Shown: positions 18,278 through 28,060 of the stretch, piece by piece
Layout: every line of letters starts with the position of its first letter
How positions within the stretch are numbered: position 1 is the first letter of the stretch
Assembly (NCBI GenBank): GCA_003427395.1
Contig: BFEA01000003.1
Coordinates: 8,451,601 to 8,483,551 of the forward strand
DNA length: 31,951 nt
DNA from: Chara braunii
Lineage: Eukaryota > Streptophyta > Charophyceae > Charales > Characeae
Direction: 5' to 3'
Position numbers and translations under genes: made by a program
Notes under the pieces: model-generated
The model's input: the letters and a program-made list of their open reading frames with translations, nothing else
What the model was told of the DNA's origin: nothing
Database searches by the model: none

Positions 18278-19415
18278 AATGTTTCCACGAAGCTGTCATG
18301 GAAAGTATGTGTCTCTACTGTGTGGACAATCCCCGATGCACATCACCTGCCACATCCTCTCCTAGCATGTTCCACATGCAGCATTGGGCATACACCTGCT
18401 GCACCTGTAGTCGGATCTCCTTTCATCCTTGCCAGATGAACAACAGACGCAGCAGAGTGAAGTGGAAAATAGACTGTCACATGAACCATCTCCAATGCAC
18501 TGTACTGAAAGGTTGTCGCTACCAGCACGAGCTGTTGCAGACCAGATCTCCCATCAGCTAAACACCCTTACTTTGGATCAGGGCTTGTTATTGCCTGCCC
18601 ATCGAGTCGGAATATTGGATGCAAAAACCCAAGAAACTTGCTCAATGCTGCTCTGTGATTGCCCACCTAGATTCGGCTAGCATGTGATTCCCATACTTTT
18701 TGCCGCGAGGCTTATGAAGGTATAGGCGATGCAATTTCCTATGATGACAGTCAACATTGCACTCGTATACAGCACCCCGACATGTCATTTCCGGTGTGCC
18801 ACTGGGTTCCTGGCATGTAGGAGCCACATAGCTTATGGCATCTAAGTTGTGCCATTCAATGTAGCAACTGCAACTGCGAGAATTGAATCAAGTGCTTCCA
18901 CAGTGCACACCTGAACCGGTCATGTCCGAACTGTAGCGGTGGCCACTCAAATTTCCCTGCAACCCAAACAATGACTGACATCTTGTGCCATTCTAGATAA
19001 GCCAGCTCAGGTAGTGAGTACTGAGAAGCCGGTGAAGTTTTTCTTTCCTCTGTTCTGTTCTTTGTCCTCAACTTCCCTCTGCTTTCGCTTCTCCCATCCC
19101 CACCTGTCGCTTCCTGTCGAACTCCACCCCGTTCCCTTCCTACCTCCTGTTGTATACTACTAGTAAATGCATATGAATGAGCATCATTAGGAGAACGGAC
19201 AAAATATAAACTGAAGATTGGAGGAAAAATGAACAGGAGTATACCTCCCCCTTTACTCTGCCTCCTTTCATAGCGTCCGAGTCGGCCATTACAGCACATA
19301 GGGATTTGGGCAGCTTGCGCTCGGCCACAATCAACATGGCAAGCCTTGTGCATTAGAGGCACAGTAAAAGGGGAGGTGCAAGAAGAAATAAAAGGGGTAC
19401 TCCAAAGGAAGCCAG
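18278..19415 (+). pseudogene. Cys/His-rich module, copy P (decayed coding repeat of unknown family)
   Basis: This segment aligns along its whole length with the reverse complement of 20931-22106. Readable pieces in order are: HPLLACSTCSIGH (about 18348-18390) in one frame; a polar helical stretch with SEVENRLSHEP and CTERLSLPARAVADQ (18445-18550); then LACDSHTFCREAYEGIGDA with YDDSQHC (about 18670-18760). Next is CSNCNCEN, then C-F-H-S-A-H-L-N-R-S-C-P-N-C at 18893-18934, and finally HNQHGKPCALEAQ with a basic tail (about 19330-19415). The C-x-H-x2-H-x4-C-P-x-C spacing of the third motif is exact. The first motif has a one-base insertion. The second has lost one His and one Cys. Several stops occur. 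Zinc binding is inferred from spacing only. Confidence 0.6.
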
Positions 19416-19486
19416 AGAAAAGATAACAAAGAAAGGATTGTACAAGGAAAAAGCAATATAACGGATTTATTGCGCTTCCTGCCATT

Positions 19487-19626
19487 GGAGGTAAAAAACT
19501 GTTTCAGTGTTTGATCTGCTCATCGTTAGAGTGCTTCCTTGTCTGCTATAGAGGTAAAACAGCTTCAATTTTGGATCTACTCATCTGGGTGGAGAAGAGG
19601 CTGTCGTCGTGACAATTTATAACACA
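19487..19626 (+). repeat. Dispersed repeat with two 60-bp sub-units, copy 2
   Basis: Same two-sub-unit structure as 14541-14691, with ggtaaaa--ctgtttcag-gtttgatctgctcat and then gctatagaggtaaaacagcttcaattttggatct. It is followed by catctgggtggagaagagg, tgtcgtcgtgacaattta and acacatacaca. Confidence 0.65.
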
Positions 19627-19731
19627 TACACAGAGGACAGGACGCAACATGACAACACACAGGACACAATCATATTAAAATTCAAAAACATTACAATCGT
19701 TTACAATCACATGCAACTTCACAGAAGATTA

Positions 19732-19822
19732 TAAGGTAAGGCTGTTGCAATTTTGGACCTGCATCTACTCATCTGGGTGGAAAACGGGGTTGTTTTGCAG
19801 TGGTGAGGTCTACAACACACAC
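19732..19822 (+). repeat. Dispersed repeat, copy 3 (single sub-unit)
   Basis: Has aaggtaaggctgttgcaattttggacct, then catctgggtggaaaacggggttgtt and tctacaacacacac, in the same order as copies 1 and 2. Confidence 0.6.
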
Positions 19823-20347
19823 GAAGACAATGGACAGTAAAACATTTCGGATCTGTCACTGCTCAGCATTACGCACAGCAGGAGCGAACCGTACTCCAAA
19901 GTCTCTTGATAAAGAAAGCCCTTCTTCTCCCTCCAAACATCAAAACATACTGGAAGCCTGATCACCCTTCCTCATTCCTAGCTCCTATCAGTCTAGTCTA
20001 TCTATATACCAGTCGTATGTTCACGTGTCAATCGCCCAATGCTGCTTGAAGACAGGCTCACACAGGCTTCCTTCGTCAACACCAGGTAAGTGCCTTCGGT
20101 CCCTACTGCCTTCCTTCTCCTGCCGATCTCCCCACTTCCACCACTCAGCCTACACCACGCAGCCAGCTATGGCTGGCACTCCTCTCTCCCGTTGCTACTG
20201 CAGCAGCTCTCACATGGGCACAGTGCTCAGCTGCCGCACAAGCAGCACTGCCACATTGAGACAATGCCGGAACGTGTGAGTCTGGGCGGCCTCCAGAGTT
20301 TTGTGCTCAAAGGGAGGCCGTGAACCCGATAAGCAGTGACCAACCAA
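19823..20347. other. No assignable gene
   Basis: A splice-donor-like caccaggtaagtg lies at 20079-20091. Two overlapping plus-strand frames (20025-20279 and 20090-20323) have Ser/His/Cys-rich composition without motifs. Confidence 0.4.
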
Positions 20348-20439
20348 GCAGCAAGGCAAGAAGGCGGTGAGGCAACACGGTGGCTAGGCTAAAGCAGCAA
20401 GGAAACGAGGGAAAAGGCAGGGAGGCAACACGGAGAGTC
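20348..20439. repeat. 46-bp imperfect tandem repeat
   Basis: gcagcaagg begins at 20348 and 20394. Both units continue to gaggcaacacgg. The reverse complement has the TTGCTGCC-rich style of 17460-17770. Confidence 0.6.
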
Positions 20440-20779
20440 TGGGCAAGGTGATGGGCAACAAGGCTGGAGGCACCACAGAGAAAGCAGTCCACACAACCAC
20501 CACGAACCAAAGAAGCCCATCATCTTCTCAGACCACAAGCAGAACACGTCAGCCTGTTGGTTCACACCACCCTCGGAGCCAGGAAGCCACTGCGACGGAC
20601 GTCTGTCATCACCCGAGGAACATAAAGACACAGACATTCCTAGCAAAGCGGCCCCCCTAATAGTGTTGCAGGCACTCCAAACATACAAGCACCAATTGTT
20701 TGGCACGCCTTAAGGGTGCTCACATAGACACAAAACAAACTTAGAATAAAAAGAAGGAAACAAGATATGCATATATGAG

Positions 20780-20845
20780 ATTGTGTGTGTTTTAAATTTT
20801 CCCCACAACACCCCACTTTCACCCAGATGGGTACATTCAGAATGA
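20780..20845 (-). repeat. Dispersed repeat, inverted partial copy 4
   Basis: The minus strand reads catctgggtgaaagtggggtgttgtgggg and then aacacacacaatc, matching the 3' part of copies 1-3 including the AC end. Confidence 0.5.
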
Positions 20846-20930
20846 AAGCAACTTTTGACCTATTGCAGACCATGAGAGCACTTTAGTTGAGACAGTCCAA
20901 CATTCAAACAATTTAACAATAGACAGTTTT

Positions 20931-22106
20931 TTGGTTATCCTTGGGGTACCCTTCCATTTGTTCTTGCAGCTCCCCTTATACTGTGCCTCGCACGTACAAG
21001 GCTGCCCATGTTGATTGTGGTTGAGCGGCAGCTTCCCACATCCCCATGTGTTTAACGGCCCACTTGCATGTTATTAAAGGAGGCAGAATAAAGGCGAAGG
21101 GATACTCCTGTTCATTTTACTTCAGATCTTCAGCTTATACTTTGTCTGTTCTCTTAATGATGACCATTCACATGTTATTTGCTAGTAGCAGATAAGGGGG
21201 TGGTAAAGGAAAAGGCATAAGAAGTGGAGCTCTGTAGGGAGGGGCTGGGAAGGGCGAAGGGGTACGCGAGGAAGTGGAGTGCAAAGGACAGAACAGAGAT
21301 GTGACGAACTTCACAGGGATTCTCAATACTCATCTCCGGAGCAGACTACTCTAGAATGGCACATAAGGCCAGCCAGGGTTTGGGTTGCATAAGATTTTGA
21401 GTTGAGGAGCAGCCGTTGCCTATGCTAAGTTGTCACCCCTATAGACCGGACAGGACCGGTACAGGTGTGGACTGTGGAAGCACTGCATCCCGTTCTCGCA
21501 GTCACAGTTGCTGCATCGGATGGCTTGGCATAGACAGCTGTCACAGGCTACGTGGTTCCTACATGCTAGAAACACAGAGGCACGCCAACCGCAACTGTAA
21601 AGACATTGCCGTTTTTAGCCCCCGTCTACAAATTGGACACGACATGTCAGGGTGTCGTACATGAGTGCAGTACGGACTGTCATCATACTATGAATTTATG
21701 AAAACAAAAACTTGCATGGGCTATCCCTTCATAATCCTCACGGCACAAGCCATGTGAGGTGGGTCATTACAGAGCGCCATTGAGCGGTTTGACGAGTTTC
21801 CGTGGTATTTATTCCCTCTCTATCGGCAGACGACAACGGGGATTGATCCAAAGCAAGGGTGCTTAGCTGCTGCAGAAGTTGGTCTCCAACAGCGCGTCCT
21901 GGTGGAGATATCCTTTCAGTACAGCGCTCTGTAGGTGGTTCATATGGTAGTCTATTACCTACCTCAAACTGCTGCATCTGTCATTCGTCTGGCAAGTGCC
22001 CAATGGTGCATGCGGGACATGCTAGGAAAGGATGTAATGGATGATGGCATTGGGGATAGTCCACACAACAGATACATACTTTCTATGACAGCGTCTTGGA
22101 AACATT
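20931..22106 (-). pseudogene. Cys/His-rich module, copy M (decayed coding repeat of unknown family)
   Basis: Inverted partner of 18278-19415. Read on the minus strand, C-H-H-P-L-H-P-F-L-A-C-P-A-C lies at 22008-22049. A polar helical part with FEVGNRLPYEPPTERC and GDQLLQQLSTLALDQ follows (about 21977-21840). Next is LCREDYEGIAHA near 21745, then C-T-H-V-R-H-P-D-M-S-C-P-I-C at 21628-21669, then CRNHVACDSCLCQAIRCSNC and C-F-H-S-P-H-L-Y-R-S-C-P-V-Y at 21441-21482. The last readable part is HNQHGQPCTCEAQYKGSC near 20990. The first two motifs are intact. The third has Cys to Tyr at its final position. It has about 30-40 bp insertions and deletions relative to copy P, plus frameshifts. No ATG-to-stop gene remains. 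Confidence 0.6.
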
Positions 22107-22337
22107 GACGAAACATAGCATGTCACTGACATGTCAGCAGGAAAGCCGACTGACGTTCGCAGCTATTCAAACATGGCATGTCAAGGCCACGACGGCATGC
22201 TGGGCGGGCAATTAGGGGGCGGGAAGGATGAGTACAAGACGAAGGATCATAGTATTCACGGCAGAGGGTGGCAGTGACCATCCCTTTATAGTGTTTCAAG
22301 CAAAGACTATGTCATGTGCATGCTAACCGCACTGTAG

Positions 22338-22679
22338 TTGTGTGACGACAGAATGGGATGGCCCAGCCATCGTCCTGTGGAGAGGCCCCTTCACTGGCGT
22401 GGTAAGATCCGTTCGATCTACACAAGGACTCTCTGCCTAGCCATGTACAGGGGAACGAGGTGGTTCAGCCGGATTGCTCTCCGGCAGTTGTGGAGCTTGC
22501 AGGTACACATCGACGTACTATTCTTGATGGACAAGCCAGACCAAGTGATGTTCTACCGCTCGGTGATAGAAAGAGTTAATGTTTCTCACCTTGTGCACCC
22601 TACTGCTGTCACACTTTTTCTAGTCAGGCCACTTCTGGCGACCAGAAAGACAACAGGCTGTCACGCAGGATTATGTTAA
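22338..22679 (+). CDS. Unassigned 113-residue ORF
   Basis: The frame runs from an initiator-like codon at 22338 to a stop at 22677-22679, directly before AT-rich DNA (aataaataattaaataa). It has balanced composition with a basic N-terminal half and a segment LFLMDKPDQVMFYRSVIERV that looks protein-like. No family recognised. It lies just outside inverted copy M and could be unrelated chance coding or a remnant of the same element. Confidence 0.3.
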   Translation: MCDDRMGWPSHRPVERPLHWRGKIRSIYTRTLCLAMYRGTRWFSRIALRQLWSLQVHIDVLFLMDKPDQVMFYRSVIERVNVSHLVHPTAVTLFLVRPLLATRKTTGCHAGLC

Positions 22680-23288
22680 TTTTTGCACTAAATAAATAAT
22701 TAAATAATTCAAATCCCTTCCTGTTGCATGCGTCCGGCCTCGAGCGAGACCCTTTAATTGCAATCTACGCCGGTCCCCGGTCTTAGGAATCTTTGATTGT
22801 GATTCGGAGCAGCAAATGCAATTATGCAATTCATGAATTAAAATAAAATATATATCACATCAGGACTGTCAAATTTTAGGAGTTGAGAATTGTGACAAGA
22901 TTAGCAGAGAGCATAACATCAAACAATGGCAACGAAACAAGATCAAGACCAACTTAACTCAAGGCAAAGACAAGATGAATGAGGGAAGGTGAGAACTCGT
23001 AACAATCTCATAAAGTACGGATGAAAAGACATGGCCAGAACTCGTCAAAAGTCCTCACTCTCCCTCTCAGGTCTCATCCTCAATCTCTCATTTAACCATG
23101 CGTCTCTTGTGCCTTAAGCCATGTTTGTGTCCCTCTTGAGATTGTGGCCTAGTGATATAGAGCCACCTAAAGCCCGTAAGTTCCAAATACGTTCATCCAA
23201 GACCAAAGATTTGGAAGTCAAGCATAGCACAAAACTCTTCCCGTAGAGTAGGAAGATATGGCCTGGAGAAGATCCCTCGCCTGAGAAG
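22680..23288. other. AT-rich DNA, no gene seen
   Basis: Short ORFs only. aataaataat at 22689 and aaaataaaatata at 22840 could act as polyadenylation-type signals for either strand, but nothing ties them to a gene. Confidence 0.5.
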
Positions 23289-23558
23289 TCAAAACTCTTC
23301 TGGTTCAGTCACTGCCTCATAATCAATCTCCGTTGATGAGACATACCTTTTTGCCAGGTCAACCAGGTCACCCCAGTAAGAACCATCAATGAGATGAAAC
23401 GGGTTCGGGGGCCTAGGATAGCCAGAGTACAGCTTACGACCAAATCTACGAATCAGCTTTGCTCCACCTTGAAGCACTCGTGCTCTTTCCTCAACATATT
23501 GTGCTGCTGTAACCCAAACTGAGTCAAAATGTTCATGAGTCTCCTTCCCCTCTTTCAC
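23289..23558 (-). CDS. Unassigned 89-residue ORF with protein-like composition (possible exon)
   Basis: The minus-strand frame is open from just upstream of 23558 to a TGA after EPEEF. Composition is balanced, with amphipathic and aromatic residues. Recognisable pieces are THEHFDSVWVTAAQYVEERA, GAKLIRRFGRKLYSGYPRPP and NPFHLIDGSYWGDLVDLAKR. It stands out because the flanking kilobases are nearly free of ORFs. A TGA lies a few codons before the first listed codon, and a partly open second frame precedes it, so an upstream exon or a frameshift is possible. I do not recognise the family; no active-site signature is evident. Confidence 0.4.
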   Translation of the reverse strand: MKEGKETHEHFDSVWVTAAQYVEERARVLQGGAKLIRRFGRKLYSGYPRPPNPFHLIDGSYWGDLVDLAKRYVSSTEIDYEAVTEPEEF

Positions 23559-25461
23559 ATAGATCCTCAGATTTTGGATTGTTCCCCATCATCCGCTCCA
23601 TCACTCAATTTTTTTTTTTATGAATGCCATGTGAGGTAATCTGCATCACCCTACATCTCGACATTCTCTTTAGCTATTAAGCATCTTCCTAGTTGAGTTA
23701 CTCTCTAAGCGAGAATCCAAATCAGGAAGAGGGCAAGGTTGAGTCTTATAGTGATTATGAGATGACTAGGCGATGGTGAGGAAAGAAAGCGCAAAGTAGC
23801 CTACGAGTGACAGTATGTATCATTCCGAGGCCAGCCTTCGTGTGAAACGCGCGTAAGAAGCAAGCGTTCACTTTGCAGTCGGGGTCATCATTGGCATGTG
23901 TGCTTCAGGATGGTATATGTTCTTCACCGCCTACGTTGATTTGAGATCATCATTGCTTGTATTCTGGAGTTGTTCGTGAATCGGCTGTCAGCTGAGTACT
24001 AAGGAGGTATGACGGAACTCAGATTTGTTGACGTCCCCCGCTTCCACTGCGACTAACGTTTAGTACCACTTTCAATAGCCGTTGTGTGCAACCAAGAAAC
24101 GAACTCATGGAATGAGATACGAGCGAGAGAGGATGCCTTTTGAGGTTAGACTTTATTTGAGACTCCCGTGAGAGATGCGCATGCAGGCAAAGGTTGATGT
24201 ACCTCCTTGCAGAGTTCAGTTCGTTGTGATGATGATGTTGAGGCGCATGAGGCGGCTATATGCAGGCAGCGAGAGCGGATGTGTTGGACTGTATTAGTGA
24301 CGGACACGAGTGCCTGGAAAGAGCTTCACGCGAGAACTTTGTGACTCATTTTGTCGAGGAAGCTCTTGTCGGTTGACTTCAATTGACATCGCTAGTGACT
24401 TCGCATGACTACGCTGCTATCTTTGTGCACTTCGTCTCTATTATGATGAAGTGGGAATGAGCAAACAAGCGAGGTACTAATGCTAAAAGAGAGGGTTACG
24501 GTTCACTTACTATAATCTATAGTCTCGTGGAATTTAACGCATTGTCATGTGAACCAAGAAAGCAAATTGGTTGACGCCAACAGCTAGACCATGAACAGTT
24601 TTTCTTTCCCACTAGTCTTCTTCTACGGAGTAATCGCTATGTGTCGCCAAACCATGTGGTGTAATGAGGAGTTACTCATACGATCACTATGGATTATGGT
24701 AAGCTGATGTATAACTGTGAATGCTAATAAGGGGGTTCATCAAATCTGAAGCCTGAGTTATCCTGCACTTTCTATAGACTTGGTTTGTCTTGTCTTCACT
24801 GCCACTTAACCAGTCATCGCCTTAATGGCTCAGATGACAAGCAGTACTTGTTGTTGCTAGCGTCTTGTGACTTTGCATTATCAATGACCTTGAAAACTGG
24901 GTTTGGTAGTTTAAGTGTTTATTGCAATGTTGGAAGATGAGCACACAGTACTCGGAAAAAAGTGGAAAGGAGGAACTCACTCGAATCAGACTTTAACAAG
25001 GAGCAGAGCAGATATCAAGTTCACCTAATCACTGTAATATCGATTGGGGGTGTTGATCACGAAACTTTCAATTTGAGCTAGAAAAGTCATTCCTCTCTGA
25101 AAGGAAGCATTGGAATGACTGTCACATAAGATCACGTTTTACCCCAAACATGATTTTATCCAAGTCTTTTCTTTTCCTTTTTCCTCAATTCAATACGATT
25201 CTTCTTTCCCGGCCTAAGTTTATAAATCTTGTATTTGTTGTCCCTTCCCTGTCGGACCATCGTGTATATAATATGATTGTTCCTAATTTTCCCTCAAAAT
25301 TTTTTTTCATGAGGAACTAGTACTATTGAAGATTAGAACACAAGATCATAGTAACAGGTTTTGACTCGTCATACTTGGTAACCAGGTTCTACCTAGCCGA
25401 TGGTTTGGTGAATTTCCACTTCGATTGTTTTAGAACAGTGACAAGTGATTTTTATTTGTCC
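23559..25461. other. ORF desert, no feature identified
   Basis: No reading frame of 60 codons exists on either strand for 1.9 kb. There are no strong tandem repeats and no homopolymers longer than about nine. It may be intergenic DNA, intron or heavily decayed LTR. Confidence 0.6.
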
Positions 25462-25984
25462 TTATTTATTCGAAATTGTTACTCTATTATAATGCCTTAA
25501 CCAAACCAATCGCATAGGTAAATTCCTCATTGAGAAACGAGTCTGCTCGAGCACGATTTCCAAGGTGTCTTGTTCTCTCTTGTCGTAGTTTATGGGCATG
25601 AAGAAACTCTTGTTGCAAAAGATAACATACCTGCTAATTAAATATCTATTGGATGGGGATTGAAGTTTAAGAAAGCCTCGACCCAAAAATGCTGAGAAGA
25701 TTAGCGCTCTACCCGCTCGTGCGCTTCTCTCTCTCTCTACTGCCTGTAACTGCCCCGCGGCCTTAGCGCCTCTGTCGAGAGCTCGCCTTTGGGCTGTCAT
25801 CCACAGGTGCTGGTGGTGGATTCTATCGTCGCCACTGGTCCAACCCATGCCATGATCGCATCTCCGCGTCACTCTCCTCGCTCTCAGCCTCTGAGTCGCA
25901 GTTCAGTCCTACAAGACTTAGAAACCTAGTGGTCAACAAGGGACCCTCTTGAGTCTTGGATGGTTTTGTCAAGAGGTCCTAGAA

Positions 25985-26330
25985 GGGAGCACTAAGTTCG
26001 TTGTGGAAGTCTGTATAGGTGGCTGCAAGTGTGCCGCCTTCGTAGACATTGGCTCCACCTAGAACTCCATAAGTCGCGACTGCATTGAAAGATTGCGCCT
26101 AGGGGACCAGGTGCAGAGCTTGAGTAGGCATGTAGCATCTACTCTATCCAACAAAGAGCGCATGATGGTAAGGACTACATTAAGGACATGGTCTGCACCT
26201 TCTCCTATGGAGGTGGGAAACTTAATCATCAAATTTCATTTCTAGTCAGCAACGACTTCCCATTTGACATGTCGTTAGGTATGCACTACATCGAGGTTGC
26301 CAAGCCCGGTTTGACTAGGACCGGAAAGTG
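25985..26330 (+). pseudogene. Retrotransposon aspartic protease, degenerate
   Basis: The frame reads KFVVEVCIGGCKCAAFVDIGST, then a stop, then NSISRDCIERL. D-I-G-S stands at the catalytic D-S/T-G position (Asp codon 26045-26047). After a frameshift around 26240 it continues with FLVSNDFPFDMSLGMHYIE, the equivalent of the ILGM segment. It would process the Gag-Pol polyprotein. Stop and frameshift inactivate it. Confidence 0.75.
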
Positions 26331-26760
26331 CTCAAGCATGTGTCGTCTAATGGGAGGACTGTTAGACAGGCTAGCAGGTTAGTTGACTCTTACGGGTACA
26401 TGTGTGCAACTGCGTTCTATATTTGTTTATAAACATAACCAAGAGGAGGGTGTGTACTTAAGTCTTTGTCTCTAAGAAAGGGGAGGCTGTAAAATCACCT
26501 CCAGAGATAGAAGTTGCCATTGCTAAGTACCCTGATTTGTTTGAGGAGCCTTCAGGAGGCGTTGACAGGGAGGTTGTCCATGCCATAAAAGTAATCCCAG
26601 GTAGTAAAACACCAAAGGGGAGGATCTAAAGGATGACTCCAGTTGAGTTGGACGAGCTTCATCGGCAACTAAAAGAGCTCACACAGAATGGTTGGATTCG
26701 GCCTAGCACTTTCCCTTCGGGTCACCCGTCCTATTCGTTCCGAAGAAGGGGGATCATTAA

Positions 26761-26961
26761 ACCACCAGTGCTTGGTCCATACATCGGCCGCGGGCCGTTG
26801 CCGTTAACGCTATGCAAAGTTCAGGTTTCCGGGTACCGGACCTCAATGGATGGAAGCGCCAGCCAAAAAAAAATGAAACGGTACCCTGGCGCTTCGGCAA
26901 AAATTGGCGCGCAGGGGGATTCCAGGCTCGGCAACGATAGCTGGGCCAAGTACTGGTGGTC
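26761..26961. mobile_element. 201-bp MITE with 19-bp terminal inverted repeats and TAA target duplication
   Basis: The left terminus accaccagtgcttggtcca (26761-26779) is the reverse complement of 26942-26960 with two mismatches. The trinucleotide TAA stands on both sides (26758-26760 and 26962-26964). Leaving out the element and one TAA brings the flanking RT codons into one frame, which is direct evidence of insertion into a formerly coding sequence. The centre contains a 10-bp perfect stem (26853-26862 with 26886-26895). A 3-bp TWA duplication is typical of PIF/Harbinger (Tourist-like) miniature elements, so that is the likely superfamily. No transposase is encoded. Confidence 0.85.
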
Positions 26962-26985
26962 TAAGGATGTGCATTGATTATATAG

Positions 26986-27047
26986 GCCTCAATGCCATAA
27001 GTGTTAAGAACGCAGAGCCTCAACACCATAAGTGTTAAGAACGCATC
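26986..27047 (+). repeat. 31-bp tandem duplication inside RT
   Basis: gcctcaatgccataagtgttaagaacgca recurs 31 bp later as gcctcaacaccataagtgttaagaacgca. Outside the duplication the RT codons resume. It inserts 31 bases, shifting the frame. Confidence 0.9.
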
Positions 27048-27416
27048 GACGACCTATTGCATAGGGTGCAGGGATGTAAGTACTTTATAAAGATAGACTT
27101 AAAGTCTGGCTACCACCAAATTGCCATTAGACCAGAGGACCAGCACAAAACCGCATTTTAGACCAGGTACGGTCTGTACGAGTTTGTGGTGATGCCCTTT
27201 AGCATGTGCAATGCGCCGGGGACATTCCAGCATGCCATGAACAAGTTGTTTCATGACTATTTGGATAAGTTTGTCGCCATGTACCTCGATGATATTCTTA
27301 TGTTCAGTACAACAATCTAGGAGCATGCTCAGCATGTAGAAACTCCATTTTCACTCCTACGACAACACAAGTATAAGACTAATTTAGAGACATGCGAATA
27401 CGATCGCATCAAAATC

Positions 27417-27992
27417 TTGTACTTGGGTCATGAGATATTCGCGAAAGAGATAAGGCACGAAGATGCAACGGTGGCTAGCATTCGTGACTTGCCACGACCT
27501 CGGTCTATGACCGAGGTCAAACCTTTCTTAAGGATGACCGACTACTATTGTAACGTTGTAAAAAACTATAATACAGTGTCCACCCGTTTGACTGATCTAA
27601 CACGCTTTGACACGCCATGGGAATTGACAGACCAATGTGAGGCAATCTTCAAACGCTTGAAGTATGCACTCATGCATCATGGGATTCTCATGGTCCTCGA
27701 TTCGGAGAGGTCATTCGTCGTCACCACTGACGCAAACCAATACATTGGCGCAGTGCTGGCCAAGCAGGAAGGGAAGAAGTTGAGGCCGATCGAGTACATG
27801 AGTAAGAAGATGCCATCAAAGAAGTTGGCGAAGTCCAACTATGAGAAGGAACTCTACGCCCTTTACAAAGCCCTTGTCCACTGGAGGCATTACCTGCTTG
27901 GCAGGTTCTTCTATTCGAGAATCGACCATCAGACACTCAAGTGGATCAACATGCAACCTCTTTTTTCTGATGCACTCAAAACGTTGGATTGA
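27417..27992 (+). pseudogene. RT thumb/connection and RNase H domain
   Basis: A 191-codon open frame. Residues 1-85 are the connection region (LGHEIF, IRDLPRPRSMTEVKPFLRM, ALMHHGIL). Residues 95-180 are the RNase H domain, with T-D-A-N (Asp at 27729-27731), YEKELYAL (Glu) and R-I-D-H-Q-T-L-K (Asp at 27924-27926), so three acidic catalytic positions survive. The frame continues the RT without its own start codon and is lost after LFSDALK by a one-base shift near 27965. It removes the RNA strand of the replication hybrid. This is the best-preserved part of the element. Confidence 0.9.
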
Positions 27993-28060
27993 AGTCATAT
28001 ATGAATATGACTTCAAGTTGGATTATGTGAAGGGAGAGTACAAGGTTTGTTGATGCGCTG

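Larger units (their letters stand above)
26500..27320 (+). pseudogene. Ty3/gypsy reverse transcriptase, interrupted
   Basis: Readable pieces are: PDLFEEPSGGVDREVVHAIK; MTPVELDELHRQLKEL; GWIRPST; then, after the MITE, a palm segment with KDLKSGYHQI-type sequence (read here as IDLKSGYHQIAIRPEDQHKT); then [28 protein letters not shown] and the catalytic loop Y-L-D-D at 27282-27293. At least four frameshifts or stops, a 31-bp tandem duplication (26986-27047) and the MITE at 26761-26961 interrupt it. Confidence 0.9.

Noticed and set aside
18856-19485. 209-codon minus-strand ORF across copy P
   Set aside because: It is antisense to the conserved Cys-rich frames, and the equivalent strand of copy M does not keep a similar frame or peptide.
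26633-26977. 114-codon ORF running through the RT and MITE
   Set aside because: Only the first part is RT. The rest is the MITE read in a chance-open frame.
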